From Pseudomonas sp. MYb327 (GTDB taxonomy: Bacteria; Pseudomonadota; Gammaproteobacteria; Pseudomonadales; Pseudomonadaceae), in contig NZ_CP159258.1 of NCBI RefSeq assembly GCF_040438925.1, forward strand, positions 758,001-822,000: 64,000 nt of DNA. The letters are read 5' to 3'. This document shows, one piece after another, positions 39,554 to 48,424 of this stretch (positions within the stretch are counted from its first letter, which is position 1; each line of letters opens with the position of its first letter). Below the pieces are notes generated by a model, which saw only the letters and a program-made list of their open reading frames with translations, did not search any database and was not told the DNA's origin. The position numbers and the translations under genes are program-made.

Positions 39554-40861
39554 GGTTCTTCACGGATTACCGGGAAAGACGCTCTTGATCTTCATGAAAA
39601 AGAACTCGCTATCCCGGTAACCGTACGCCATCCGTTTAATGACTTTTATTCGATTGTTTATTCCTTCCAACTGACCGGTGTGCATCGGCCAGCGCACTCG
39701 GCTCACGATGCCCCGCCAGTAGCCCTTTAGCCGTTTGGCAAACTGGATCAGAGCTGGTATTTCGCTTTCATGAGCATGGCGCAGCCATTGCTTCCAGGCC
39801 GATCTCCAGGCCCAAGCAGCACTCGGCGTCCAGAGCGTTTTGAGCTCAGCTTTCATCAAATAAACCGTCATCAGCGATTGGTTGGCCGCCAACAAATCCT
39901 GCAAGTGAACCTGTTGTTCCGGCCTTTTCAGGTTCTCTGGATTGCGCAGCAACAGCCACCGCGCTTGCTTGATGACCTTGCGAGCCGGCTTGTCGTGGCG
40001 CAGTCGGTTAGCCTCGTCGACGCGGACCCGATCAATCACCTCTCGGCCATATTTGGCCACCACATGAAAGAGGTCGTAGACCACTCGCGCTTTCGGGCAG
40101 TGCTGACGAACCTCCAGGTCAAAAGCGGTGTTCATGTCCATCGCCACCGCTTCGATTCGAGCACACCCCTCTGGCCCCAGCTCCTCGAAAAAGGGCCGAA
40201 CCGCCGCCCGGCTGCGGCCTTCACCGATCCATAGCACTCGTCGCGTATCGGCATCCAACACCACGCTGGCGTAGCGATGCCCTTTGAACAGCGCGAATTC
40301 ATCCATCACCAGGCGTCGTGGTTGCGCCTTTGGCAGCGTGCTCAACGCCGCCTGTAAGGCTCGACGCTCCAGCAACCGAACGGTGTCCCAATGCAGCCCA
40401 AACATCTGGGCCACGTGCAGGGTGGGAAGGCGCTAGCAGGTCTGAATGACCGCATCGGCTAAGCGGCGCGTCATGCGGGCATAGCGATCCAGCCAACTGA
40501 CGGCCTCCATGCGCTTGCCACAGTCGCGGCAGCCAACCCGCCTGAGCAAAACGCTGAGGCGTACCGCGCGACCGAGAATGGGAAGATCACGAACAGTTCG
40601 CTCGCAATACTCATGAGTGGTTGAACACGGTTTTTGGCAGCCGCCGCAGGAAGGGAATCGGGTGGCATGGGGAATCAGATCGATCTGTAGGGCGTCACCA
40701 TCGGGCTTGATGGTGACGACAGAAAAGCCCTCCCAAAAAGGAAGGAAAGTATTAATATCACGCATAAGAACGCCGGTTTTTTAGATGTGTTTGCTCGCAC
40801 GAACATCATCAATCAAATCGGCGTTCTTGTTTCTGTCTTTCCCGGGATTCCGTGAAGAACC
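39554..40861 (-). mobile_element. ISL3-family insertion sequence, copy 2 (1,308 bp, inverted)
   Basis: Same length, ends and internal frames as copy 1, on the other strand. The target duplication is eight A on the plus strand (39546-39553 and 40862-40869), that is TTTTTTTT reading with the element. It lies directly after the terminator hairpin of the DUF3108 gene. The left end, upstream of the transposase, abuts the T tract, the same relation to the terminator as in copy 1. The translated products of both copies are identical, so at least one insertion is recent. Confidence 0.96.
39560..40765 (-). pseudogene. ISL3 transposase interrupted by in-frame TAG (copy 2)
   Basis: Reads from ATG at 40765. 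The TAG is at 40433-40435, the same codon 111 as in copy 1, and the frame continues unbroken to 39560. The zinc-ribbon part is upstream of the stop and the helix-turn-helix with the DDE core is downstream. Both parts are identical in sequence to those of copy 1. Confidence 0.9.
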
Positions 40862-40891
40862 AAAAAAAAGCCCCGCATTTGCGGGGCTTCT
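40862..40891 (-). terminator. Terminator of the DUF3108 gene, T tract duplicated by IS copy 2
   Basis: Read on the minus strand, the stem GCCCCGC AAAT GCGGGGC is followed by TTTTTTTT and then at once by the IS left end. The eight T are the target duplication. The terminator remains complete. Confidence 0.92.
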
Positions 40892-40906
40892 TCATATCCG
40901 TGCGGA

Positions 40907-41620
40907 TCAACTGCCTTTGACAGTCTTGCCGTTGACCTTGCCGTCCAGGAGCATGATGTTGTACTCCTTGCCGTCGGTTTCGACCTGTTGCAGGCGGACC
41001 AGCAGGTAATCCCAGTCCTTGGCGAACCACAGCACAGTGATGCGCTTGCTTTGCGTCGGGTCGCGCACGCGCTCGACCTTGATCGCATCGATCTGGCCAG
41101 CCTTGGTGTCGACTTTTTCCGAGCCCAGCACGCGGAAGTCATAAGTATCGACTTCGCCATCATCCACGACCTGATAGCTCATGCTTTTCTTGCCAGCGGC
41201 CACGTCATGCTGCAGCGCCAGTTGATAGGTGGATTTGTCGAGCATGCCGCGGTTCAGCGGGATATTGACCGCGTCGCCACGATCGGTGCCGGTGACTTTT
41301 TTGGCGGTCCAGTCGAAGTCCAGATCGGCCTTCTTGGCTTTGCCCAGGCCACCGCGTTCAAAGTGGTAGGACTGTGGCAGCAGGGTGTCCTTATCGACGG
41401 TCAGGGTGCTTTCTTCGGCCAGGCTGGCGATCATCATCGACGCCTTGAAGTTGAGCTTCCAGACGCCGTTGGCTTCCTTGGTCAGGCTGCGTTCAGCGGT
41501 GCCGCTCATGGGCAACTGCTTCCAGTCGGCGGTGTAGCTGGCGGAGAAAGGTTGAAGGTCTGCAGCCTGCGCAAAGGGCAAGGCAAGCAGAGCGCAAGCG
41601 AAGAGCAGGGCGCGACGCAT
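40907..41620 (-). CDS. DUF3108 domain-containing exported protein
   Basis: A 237-residue protein with a signal peptide ending FAQA|AD (residue 19). The mature part is predicted beta-rich and follows the DUF3108 pattern: FSASYTADWKQLPMSGTAER near the start and KVERVRDPTQSKRITVLWFA later. The function is unknown; the protein is likely periplasmic. It starts 8 bases after the purN stop, so it is the last gene of the purM-purN operon. Its terminator carries IS copy 2. Confidence 0.87.
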   Translation of the reverse strand: MRRALLFACALLALPFAQAADLQPFSASYTADWKQLPMSGTAERSLTKEANGVWKLNFKASMMIASLAEESTLTVDKDTLLPQSYHFERGGLGKAKKADLDFDWTAKKVTGTDRGDAVNIPLNRGMLDKSTYQLALQHDVAAGKKSMSYQVVDDGEVDTYDFRVLGSEKVDTKAGQIDAIKVERVRDPTQSKRITVLWFAKDWDYLLVRLQQVETDGKEYNIMLLDGKVNGKTVKGS

Positions 41621-41628
41621 AAAATCTC

Positions 41629-42291
41629 CTAGGTTCGAATCAAGTGGCCGCTGGCCGCGAGTAGCTGTCCATCCAGTAAAGCACCTTGATCGTTGAGCGA
41701 TAACCGCCCTTCGGCAAACCAGCGTACGGCCATCGGGTAGATCAGGTGTTCCTGAGCGTGGACCCGCTGCGCCAGGCTTTGCGGCGAGTCATGCAACTCT
41801 ACCGGTATTACTGCCTGTACGACCAGTGGTCCGCCATCGAGTTCCTCGGTGACGAAGTGCACGGAGCAGCCGTGTTCGGTATCGCCGGCCTCCAGCGCGC
41901 GCTGATGAGTGTGTAACCCTTTGTATTTGGGCAGCAGCGAAGGATGGATATTGAGCAGGCGACCCTGGTAGTGACGGACGAAGTCGGCGCTGAGGATGCG
42001 CATGAAGCCGGCCAATACCACGAGTTTGGGGTTGAAGGCGTCGATCAGTTCGATCAGCGCGGCATCGAAGGCCTCGCGGCCATCGAAAGCCTTGTGATCC
42101 AGCGAGCGGGTGGCGATACCCGCATCACTGGCGCGCTGCAGGCCGTAGGCGTCAGCGCGGTTGGAAATCACCGCAGCGATGCGGACCGGGCTGTCGCCGG
42201 TCCGCGTGCTGTCGATCAAGGCCTGCAAGTTACTGCCGGTACCGGACAACAGCACCACCACATCACAGGCCTGGGACATCCGCTCTTGCAT
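41629..42291 (-). CDS. purN: Phosphoribosylglycinamide formyltransferase
   Basis: A 220-residue enzyme of purine synthesis that formylates GAR using 10-formyl-THF. It shows the N-terminal VVVLLSGTGSNLQALIDS (residues 11-28) and the catalytic region LLNIHPSLLPKYKGLHTHQR, with the HxSLLP motif and downstream Asp in VTEELDGGPLV. The ATG at 42291 overlaps the purM TGA by one base. A second ATG four codons later is also possible. Confidence 0.97.
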   Translation of the reverse strand: MQERMSQACDVVVLLSGTGSNLQALIDSTRTGDSPVRIAAVISNRADAYGLQRASDAGIATRSLDHKAFDGREAFDAALIELIDAFNPKLVVLAGFMRILSADFVRHYQGRLLNIHPSLLPKYKGLHTHQRALEAGDTEHGCSVHFVTEELDGGPLVVQAVIPVELHDSPQSLAQRVHAQEHLIYPMAVRWFAEGRLSLNDQGALLDGQLLAASGHLIRT

Positions 42292-43349
42292 CAGTGTGCC
42301 TTGAGGTTCTTCAGTTCAACCGAAGCCGCGCCTTCGGCAGCGGTGGAGATCTGGCCAATGACCCAAGGCTGCTCGCCGGCTTCACGCAGAACGTTCAGCG
42401 CGGTTTCAACGTGCTCTTGAGCGACGCAGATCACCATGCCAACGCCGCAGTTCAGCACGCGGTGCATTTCGTTTTCGTCGACGTTGCCTTTCTCTTGCAG
42501 CCAGTCGAACACCGCCGGGCGGGTCCAGCTCGCCACGTCGACCACGGCTTGCGCGCCTTTTGGCAGGACGCGAGGGATGTTGTCCAGCAGGCCGCCACCG
42601 GTGATGTGGGCCATGGCTTTGACGGCGCCGGTTTCCTTGATCAGCTTGAGCAGCGGCTTCACGTAGATGCGGGTCGGGGCCATCAGCAGGTCGGTCAGCG
42701 GCTTGCCGTCGAGCTGGGTGTTTTCGATGTCGGCGCCGGACACTTCGATGATCTTGCGGATCAGCGAGTAGCCGTTGGAGTGCGGGCCGGAAGACGGCAG
42801 GGCGAGCAGGGCATCGCCGGCAGCGACTTTGGAACCGTCGATGATTTCGGATTTTTCCACAACGCCGACGCAGAAGCCGGCCAGGTCGTAGTCTTCGCCT
42901 TCGTACATGCCAGGCATTTCAGCGGTTTCGCCGCCGACCAGGGAGCAGCCGGACAGCTCGCAGCCTGCACCGATGCCGGTCACCACTTGGGCGGCGGTGT
43001 CGACGTTCAGTTTGCCGGTGGCGTAGTAGTCGAGAAAGAACAGTGGCTCGGCGCCACACACCACCAGGTCGTTGACGCACATGGCGACCAGGTCGATGCC
43101 GATGCTGTCGTGCTTGTTCAGGTTCAGTGCCAGGCGCAGCTTGGTGCCGACGCCGTCAGTACCGGAAACCAGCACAGGCTGCTTGTAGCCGGCCGGGATT
43201 TCGCAGAGGGCGCCAAAACCGCCCAGGCCGCCCATGACTTCCGGGCGCGCAGTGCGCTTGGCGACGCTCTTGATGCGTTCGACCAATGCTTCACCGGCGT
43301 CGATGTCTACACCGGCGTCCTTGTAGCTCAGGGAGGGTTGCTTGCTCAT
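42291..43349 (-). CDS. purM: Phosphoribosylformylglycinamidine cyclo-ligase
   Basis: A 352-residue AIR synthetase. I choose ATG 43349 ([20 protein letters not shown]), which matches the family start; an in-frame upstream extension has no support. Landmarks are [20 protein letters not shown]-binding [16 protein letters not shown] and [17 protein letters not shown]. It is followed by purN in the same operon, a standard Pseudomonas arrangement. Confidence 0.98.
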   Translation of the reverse strand: MSKQPSLSYKDAGVDIDAGEALVERIKSVAKRTARPEVMGGLGGFGALCEIPAGYKQPVLVSGTDGVGTKLRLALNLNKHDSIGIDLVAMCVNDLVVCGAEPLFFLDYYATGKLNVDTAAQVVTGIGAGCELSGCSLVGGETAEMPGMYEGEDYDLAGFCVGVVEKSEIIDGSKVAAGDALLALPSSGPHSNGYSLIRKIIEVSGADIENTQLDGKPLTDLLMAPTRIYVKPLLKLIKETGAVKAMAHITGGGLLDNIPRVLPKGAQAVVDVASWTRPAVFDWLQEKGNVDENEMHRVLNCGVGMVICVAQEHVETALNVLREAGEQPWVIGQISTAAEGAASVELKNLKAH

Positions 43350-43734
43350 GATCCAGGCCTTTAGGGGGGATTCAGGGGTAACGACCGAGTTCAGCGGGGC
43401 CGCCGAAATCGACGAGGGCGATTGCCTCACGCGAATTTCGAGGGTGCCCGGCTGTTGCCGGTCTGCGAAGGCGCGCGATTTTATCAGGCTTGAGAGGCAG
43501 CGGCCATCCTCACGCCGACAGCAGGGGCATATCCGCCTAAAAAAAACGTAATTGCCCCCGTCTCAGTAGCATCCTGCTCGCTCGCGCAGGGTATCGTCAT
43601 TAACCGTCTATCGTTATGGCAGTGCGAAAACTTACCCGGGACGTGTGAATGTTTTGCGTCGAGCGATGGTCACAGCCTTGCTCGATCGTCTTCATGCGGT
43701 CTGTTCCACCCGCCCTTGTCGTCAGGAATCTTCC
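43350..43734. promoter_or_regulatory. Divergent purM / DUF2066 promoter region
   Basis: This 385-bp region has no supportable gene. It must contain the purM promoter and that of the DUF2066-perM unit. I do not see a clear PurR-like palindrome. A short A run at about 43540-43547 is the only low-complexity feature. Confidence 0.5.
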
Positions 43735-44799
43735 ATGCGTTTTTGTAAATTCTTGTTTGCAGGTTGTTTGTCATTGGTCAGCCTGGTCAGTCAGGCCGAA
43801 ACGGTGAAAGGCCTTTATCTAGTGCGCGAGCCTGTCAGCAGCCAGACGCAGGAAGAGCGCGATCAAGCGACACAGCGTGCGTTGGATACGCTGGTGCTGC
43901 GCCTGACCGGCGATCCGAAGGCGGCGCAAAATCCGGGCTTGGCGGCGATTCGCAAAGATCCGCAACAAATTATCAGCCAATACGGTTTTGAGGCGGGGCC
44001 ACCGGAAGTGCTGAAAGTCGATTTCGATCCGGCGACCACCGAACAGGCCTTGCGCCGCGCCGGACTGGCCATGTGGGGAGCGAATCGGCCATCGATCCTC
44101 GGTTGGTGGGTGAACGAGTCCACGGAGGGTGCGAGCCTGGTCGGCGATGGCCAGGCGAATGCCGCTCCACTGCGTCGGGCCGCGCAGCACCGAGGCTTGC
44201 CACTGCGTCTGCCGCTGGCGGATTTGGGTGAGCAGGGTGTTGCCACGGCACCGAATCTGGAAAGTGCTGACCCGGCACCGCTGCGCGCGGCATCGGAACG
44301 TTACAATGCCGACGCTGTGTTGGCGGTGCATGCCCGTGAAGAGGGTGGTCAGTGGCAAGCCAAGTGGCGTCTGTGGCTGGGTGACCAGAAAGAGGCGGGT
44401 AGCGTTCAGGGTGCAGATCAGGCCGCCGTGGCGGATGCGGTTATGTTGGCGGTCAACGAACGTCTGGCGCCGCGATTCGTCGCCAAGCCTGGGGCTTCGT
44501 CGCAACAGTTGCTGGAAGTGCAGGGCATGAACCTGGAGCGTTATGCGACGCTGGGGCGTTTGCTGGAGCCTTTTGGCGGGCGTCCGCAAAGTGTTGATGG
44601 CGATCGGATTCTTTATCGGGTCAATGGCAGTGCCGATCAATTGCGGGCGCAGTTGTCGCTGGCGAAGTTGCAAGAGGTTGCTTTGGAACCCGCACCGGCC
44701 CCCGCCCCCGTTACACCTGTTCAACCAGTCGCTGGTGGCGCTGCTCCTGCTGTTACGCCAACCCCGGCACCGACACCGCAGTTGCGTTTCCGCTGGTAG
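43735..44799 (+). CDS. DUF2066 domain-containing exported protein
   Basis: A 354-residue protein. ATG 43735 follows AGGAA and gives a signal peptide MRFCKFLFAGCLSLVSLVSQ, likely cut at SQA|ET. The DUF2066 region includes GLYLVREPVSSQTQEERDQA and AMWGANRPSILGWWVNES. The C-terminus is a proline/alanine-rich tail with APAPAPVTPVQPV and TPTPAPTPQLRFRW. Function unknown, probably periplasmic. It is followed 36 bases later by a PerM-type permease gene, a pairing seen in other pseudomonads. Confidence 0.88.
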   Translation: MRFCKFLFAGCLSLVSLVSQAETVKGLYLVREPVSSQTQEERDQATQRALDTLVLRLTGDPKAAQNPGLAAIRKDPQQIISQYGFEAGPPEVLKVDFDPATTEQALRRAGLAMWGANRPSILGWWVNESTEGASLVGDGQANAAPLRRAAQHRGLPLRLPLADLGEQGVATAPNLESADPAPLRAASERYNADAVLAVHAREEGGQWQAKWRLWLGDQKEAGSVQGADQAAVADAVMLAVNERLAPRFVAKPGASSQQLLEVQGMNLERYATLGRLLEPFGGRPQSVDGDRILYRVNGSADQLRAQLSLAKLQEVALEPAPAPAPVTPVQPVAGGAAPAVTPTPAPTPQLRFRW

Positions 44800-44835
44800 A
44801 TTTTCTTTCTTTATATAGAAGCAATGGAGTGGTTC

Positions 44836-45909
44836 ATGGCCGATACGCGGCGCTGGTTCTGGTTGGGTGCAGTCGTTCTGTTCTGCGCGTTTATCTGGTT
44901 GTTGCATCCGATTCTGACGCCGTTTCTGGTGGCGTTGTTGTTGGCCTATCTGTTTGACCCGTTGGTGGATCGGCTGGAAAACGCCGGGCTGTCGCGCACG
45001 TGGGGCGTGATCGCGGTGTTCGCGCTGTTCACCCTGATTTTCACCACGCTGCTGTTGGTGTTGGTGCCGATGCTCGCCAAACAGTTGTTTCGTTTATATG
45101 AGCTGGCGCCGCAGATGCTCGACTGGTTGCAGCACACTGCACTGCCGTGGGCGCAATCGAAGTTCGGTTTGTCGGAGGGGTTCTGGAAGTTCGACAAGCT
45201 CAAGGCTGCTATCAGCGAGCACATGGGGCAGACCACCGATATTGTCGGTGTCGTGCTGAGCCAGGCGACCGCGTCTGGCCTGGCGCTGATTGGCTGGCTG
45301 GCGAATCTGGTGTTAATTCCGGTGGTGAGTTTCTATCTGCTGCGGGATTGGGACCTGATGATGGCCAAGATCCGCGGCTTGCTGCCCCGTGATCGTGAAG
45401 AGCAGGCAGTGTCCCTGGCCGGTGAATGCCATGAAGTGCTGGGGGCGTTTGTCCGCGGGCAATTGCTGGTGATGGTGGCGTTGGGTGTGATCTACGCGGC
45501 GGGCCTCATGTTGGTAGGGTTGGAGTTGGGGTTGTTGATCGGCCTGATTGCAGGCCTCGCGGCGATTGTGCCGTACATGGGCTTCGTCATCGGTATTGGC
45601 GCAGCGTTGATTGCTGGTCTGTTTCAGTTCGGAGGCGATCTGTATCCCATGATCGGCATCGTGGCTGTGTTCATGGTCGGGCAGGCGCTGGAAGGCATGG
45701 TGCTGACGCCATTGCTGGTGGGTGACCGGATTGGTCTGCACCCGGTAGCGGTGATCTTTGCGATCCTGGCCGGTGGCGAGCTGTTTGGCTTTACTGGCGT
45801 TCTGCTGGCGTTGCCGGTGGCGGCGGTGATCATGGTGCTCGTGCGCCATATGCATGATTTGTATAAAGATTCGAATATGTACAGTGGCGTCGACGATCCT
45901 GAGCTTTAA
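44836..45909 (+). CDS. AI-2E family transporter (PerM-like)
   Basis: A 357-residue inner-membrane protein of the PerM/TqsA superfamily. The start at ATG 44836 (MADTRRWFWLGAVVLFCAFI) has a GGAG site; an ATG 12 bases upstream is less likely. About eight hydrophobic spans are seen. Family motifs include LIPVVSFYLLRDWD (near residue 160) and AIVPYMGFVIGIGAALIAGL. The substrate is unknown; the AI-2 export label rests on one distant E. coli member. It precedes hda. Confidence 0.9.
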   Translation: MADTRRWFWLGAVVLFCAFIWLLHPILTPFLVALLLAYLFDPLVDRLENAGLSRTWGVIAVFALFTLIFTTLLLVLVPMLAKQLFRLYELAPQMLDWLQHTALPWAQSKFGLSEGFWKFDKLKAAISEHMGQTTDIVGVVLSQATASGLALIGWLANLVLIPVVSFYLLRDWDLMMAKIRGLLPRDREEQAVSLAGECHEVLGAFVRGQLLVMVALGVIYAAGLMLVGLELGLLIGLIAGLAAIVPYMGFVIGIGAALIAGLFQFGGDLYPMIGIVAVFMVGQALEGMVLTPLLVGDRIGLHPVAVIFAILAGGELFGFTGVLLALPVAAVIMVLVRHMHDLYKDSNMYSGVDDPEL

Positions 45910-46138
45910 AGCTTGAAATGAGCGAGACGCCGATGACCTGGTTAAGGCCAGGTCGGAACGATGGGTTCGTCTGGCGGTCGGATTGACCGCCAAAGAATCT
46001 GTCATAAAACCGGGGCACAAACGCAAACCTTTGATTTTGCTTGTGGTCTGTCGCATTGTGCGGTCGGCTTCACGGGTATAAACTTCGCAAACTTTACACA
46101 GAGGCCACTAACGGTTCCTTTGGAACTGTTCAGTCAGC

Positions 46139-46843
46139 ATGAAACCGATTCAGCTGCCCCTAGGTGTGCGTCTGCGTGATGACGCCACTTTTATCAACTA
46201 CTACCCAGGCGCCAATGCCGCTGCACTCGGCTATGTCGAGCGGCTGTGCGAAGCCGACGCCGGGTGGACCGAAAGCCTGATTTACCTCTGGGGCAAGCAC
46301 GGGGTAGGGCGCACGCATCTGTTGCAGGCTGCCTGTTTGCGATTCGAGCAGATGGGCGAGCCGGCGGTTTACCTTCCGTTGGCTGAGTTGCTTGATCGCG
46401 GCATTGAAATCCTCGACAACCTCGAACAATACGAACTGGTTTGCCTGGATGATCTACAGGCGGTTGCCGGCAAGGCGGATTGGGAAGAGGCGCTGTTTCA
46501 TCTGTTCAATCGTCTGCGTGACAGTGGTCGGCGTCTGTTGATTGCCGCTTCGACTTCCCCACGTGAGTTGCCGGTAAAGCTTGCAGACCTTAAATCCCGC
46601 CTGACCCTGGCACTGATTTTTCAGATGCGACCGCTTTCCGATGAAGACAAACTGCGCGCCTTGCAACTGCGCGCATCCCGTCGCGGATTGCACCTGACGG
46701 ATGAAGTCGGGCACTTCATTTTGACTCGCGGTACTCGGAGCATGAGTGCGCTTTTCGAGCTGCTCGAGCGTCTTGACCAGGCTTCTCTTCAAGCCCAGCG
46801 CAAACTGACTATTCCCTTCTTGAAAGAAACGCTGGGCTGGTAA
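46139..46843 (+). CDS. hda: DnaA regulatory inactivator Hda
   Basis: A 234-residue AAA+ protein related to DnaA domain III. The sliding-clamp binding motif QLPLGV is at residues 5-10, as required for replication-coupled hydrolysis of DnaA-ATP. The Walker A region reads LWGKHGVGRTHLLQAA, with Arg in place of the usual Lys, a substitution also found in the E. coli protein. Walker B is LVCLDDLQAVAG. It prevents over-initiation at oriC. Gene order with the PerM gene is conserved. Confidence 0.95.
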   Translation: MKPIQLPLGVRLRDDATFINYYPGANAAALGYVERLCEADAGWTESLIYLWGKHGVGRTHLLQAACLRFEQMGEPAVYLPLAELLDRGIEILDNLEQYELVCLDDLQAVAGKADWEEALFHLFNRLRDSGRRLLIAASTSPRELPVKLADLKSRLTLALIFQMRPLSDEDKLRALQLRASRRGLHLTDEVGHFILTRGTRSMSALFELLERLDQASLQAQRKLTIPFLKETLGW

Positions 46844-47056
46844 AAGCTCCGATTTCTCTCGGTTTTTGGCATATTTCAGGCGCCAGAAAACGCACTTTCC
46901 TACACGCGTAGGCAGCGCAAGCGTCTAAATGGGGCTTAAGCGCTTAGATGTTTACGAGAAACCGAGAAGTCACAAAAAGTTCGATTGAATTTGCAAATGA
47001 GGATGATAGCGGGCATAGTCTCGGCTTCTTTACAACTATCAGCCACGGTCGTGCCC

Positions 47057-47704
47057 ATGCTAAATCGCTTTGCACCCCTCGTGCCTCTCGCACTCGTTAC
47101 CCTGTTGTTCGGTTGCGCTGCTCACTCTCCAGTGTCCCAGCAAGAGCAACAACAGCAGGTTAAAAACTCTGTTACCGCCCAATCTTCCGCTCGTTATCAG
47201 GAAGATCTTTTTCAAGAAGAGGCGGCTACCGAAAAAGAACTCGCAGCTTTCGCCGATGGCAAGTCGTACAAACTTCCAGTCCTGGCTGACAGCATTCTCG
47301 AACGCGGCATGTCCCTGATCGGTACCCGTTACCGTTTTGGCGGCACCTCTGAAGCCGGTTTCGATTGCAGTGGTTTCATTGGCTATCTGTTCCGTGAAGA
47401 AGCCGGGATGAACCTGCCTCGCTCCACTCGTGAAATGATCAACGTTGACGCTCCGCTGGTCTCCCGCAGTAAGCTGGAGCCGGGCGATTTGCTGTTCTTC
47501 GCCACGAATGGTCGTCGCGGTCGCGTCAGTCACGCCGGGATCTACCTGGGCGACAACCAGTTCATTCATTCCAGCAGCCGCCGCAGCGGTGGTGTGCGAA
47601 TCGATAGCCTGGGCGACAGCTACTGGAGCAAGACCTTCATCGAAGCCAAGCGCGCTCTCGCGATGGCACCCGGGGCGTCTCCAATCGTCACCGCTCGCAA
47701 GTAA
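47057..47704 (+). CDS. NlpC/P60 lipoprotein peptidase (first of pair)
   Basis: A 215-residue cell-wall peptidase of the C40 family. I choose ATG 47057 (MLNRFAPLVPLALVTLLFGC), which gives a lipoprotein signal with acylated Cys20. The catalytic Cys104 is in GFDCSGFIGYLF, and the His is in GRVSHAGIYLGDNQFIHSSS. A glutamine/glutamate-rich linker (residues 28-60) joins lipid anchor and enzyme. It probably cuts the peptide part of peptidoglycan, like Spr/MepS. A paralogue follows downstream. Confidence 0.92.
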   Translation: MLNRFAPLVPLALVTLLFGCAAHSPVSQQEQQQQVKNSVTAQSSARYQEDLFQEEAATEKELAAFADGKSYKLPVLADSILERGMSLIGTRYRFGGTSEAGFDCSGFIGYLFREEAGMNLPRSTREMINVDAPLVSRSKLEPGDLLFFATNGRRGRVSHAGIYLGDNQFIHSSSRRSGGVRIDSLGDSYWSKTFIEAKRALAMAPGASPIVTARK

Positions 47705-47787
47705 GCGGACAATTTGTAAGGTGAACTTAAAGTCTTACTTGAAGTTTGCCGCGTAGCAGCTAGAATCTTGATCTATTAATGATGGCA

Positions 47788-47820
47788 AACCGCCTGCGTC
47801 ACGCGCAGGCGGTTTTCTTT
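47788..47820 (+). terminator. Rho-independent terminator between the two NlpC/P60 genes
   Basis: The stem AAACCGCCTGCG / CGCAGGCGGTTT with a short loop TCACG is followed by TCTTTT. It lies 83 bases after the first gene, so the second needs its own promoter or depends on readthrough. Confidence 0.85.
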
Positions 47821-47869
47821 TCTGCGCTCCCCGCAGAAAAAGCCGCAGCCAGATCAGGATGTTCTGCTT

Positions 47870-48406
47870 ATGACGATGTCGGCCCGCCTCACACTCATGC
47901 TCTTCGCCGCGCTGCTCAGCGCTTGCGCCAGTCGCACACCGCCTCCTGCGCCGGTGGTTCGCGCGCCTATCGTGTTCGGTCCTTCCCAAGCCTTTTCGCC
48001 TGAAGCGGAAGACGTACTTTTCCGTGCGTTGGGCCTGGTGGGTACGCCTTATCGCTGGGGTGGAAACACACCGGATTCCGGGTTCGATTGCAGTGGCCTG
48101 ATCGGTTACGTCTACCGAGATGTCGCCGGTATTTCCTTGCCGCGCACCACGCGCGAGATGATCACCATGCAAGCCGCCAGCGTCGGCAAGGAAGGCCTGC
48201 AAACCGGCGACCTGATCTTCTTCGCCACCAATGGCGGCTCCCAGGTCAGTCATGCCGGCATCTACGTGGGTGAAGGGCGTTTCGTCCATGCTCCGGCCAC
48301 CGGTGGCACGGTCAAGCTCGACAGCTTGTCCAAGGCGTATTGGCAGAAAGCCTACCTGAGCGCCAAGCGGGTCCTGCAACCGGAGCACCTGGCGCGTAAT
48401 CCGTAA
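47870..48406 (+). CDS. NlpC/P60 lipoprotein peptidase (second of pair)
   Basis: A 178-residue C40 peptidase. The signal MTMSARLTLMLFAALLSAC has lipobox LSAC with Cys19. The catalytic Cys74 is in GFDCSGLIGYVY and the His in SQVSHAGIYVGEGRFVHAPA. It is a shorter version of its neighbour, with a proline-rich linker in place of the glutamine-rich one. Both likely act on peptidoglycan cross-bridge peptides from the outer membrane. The methyltransferase gene follows after 18 bases. Confidence 0.92.
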   Translation: MTMSARLTLMLFAALLSACASRTPPPAPVVRAPIVFGPSQAFSPEAEDVLFRALGLVGTPYRWGGNTPDSGFDCSGLIGYVYRDVAGISLPRTTREMITMQAASVGKEGLQTGDLIFFATNGGSQVSHAGIYVGEGRFVHAPATGGTVKLDSLSKAYWQKAYLSAKRVLQPEHLARNP

Positions 48407-48424
48407 GAGCCAGAGGTTGTCGTC

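Noticed and set aside
31043..40861. A composite transposon made of the two IS copies
   Set aside because: The target duplications differ (ATTTTTTA and TTTTTTTT) and each copy has its own complete pair, so each inserted singly. The genes between are core genes.
45935..45954. Hairpin GACCTGG/CCAGGTC after the PerM-like gene as a terminator
   Set aside because: There is no T tract, and hda follows in the same direction, so I do not call it a terminator.
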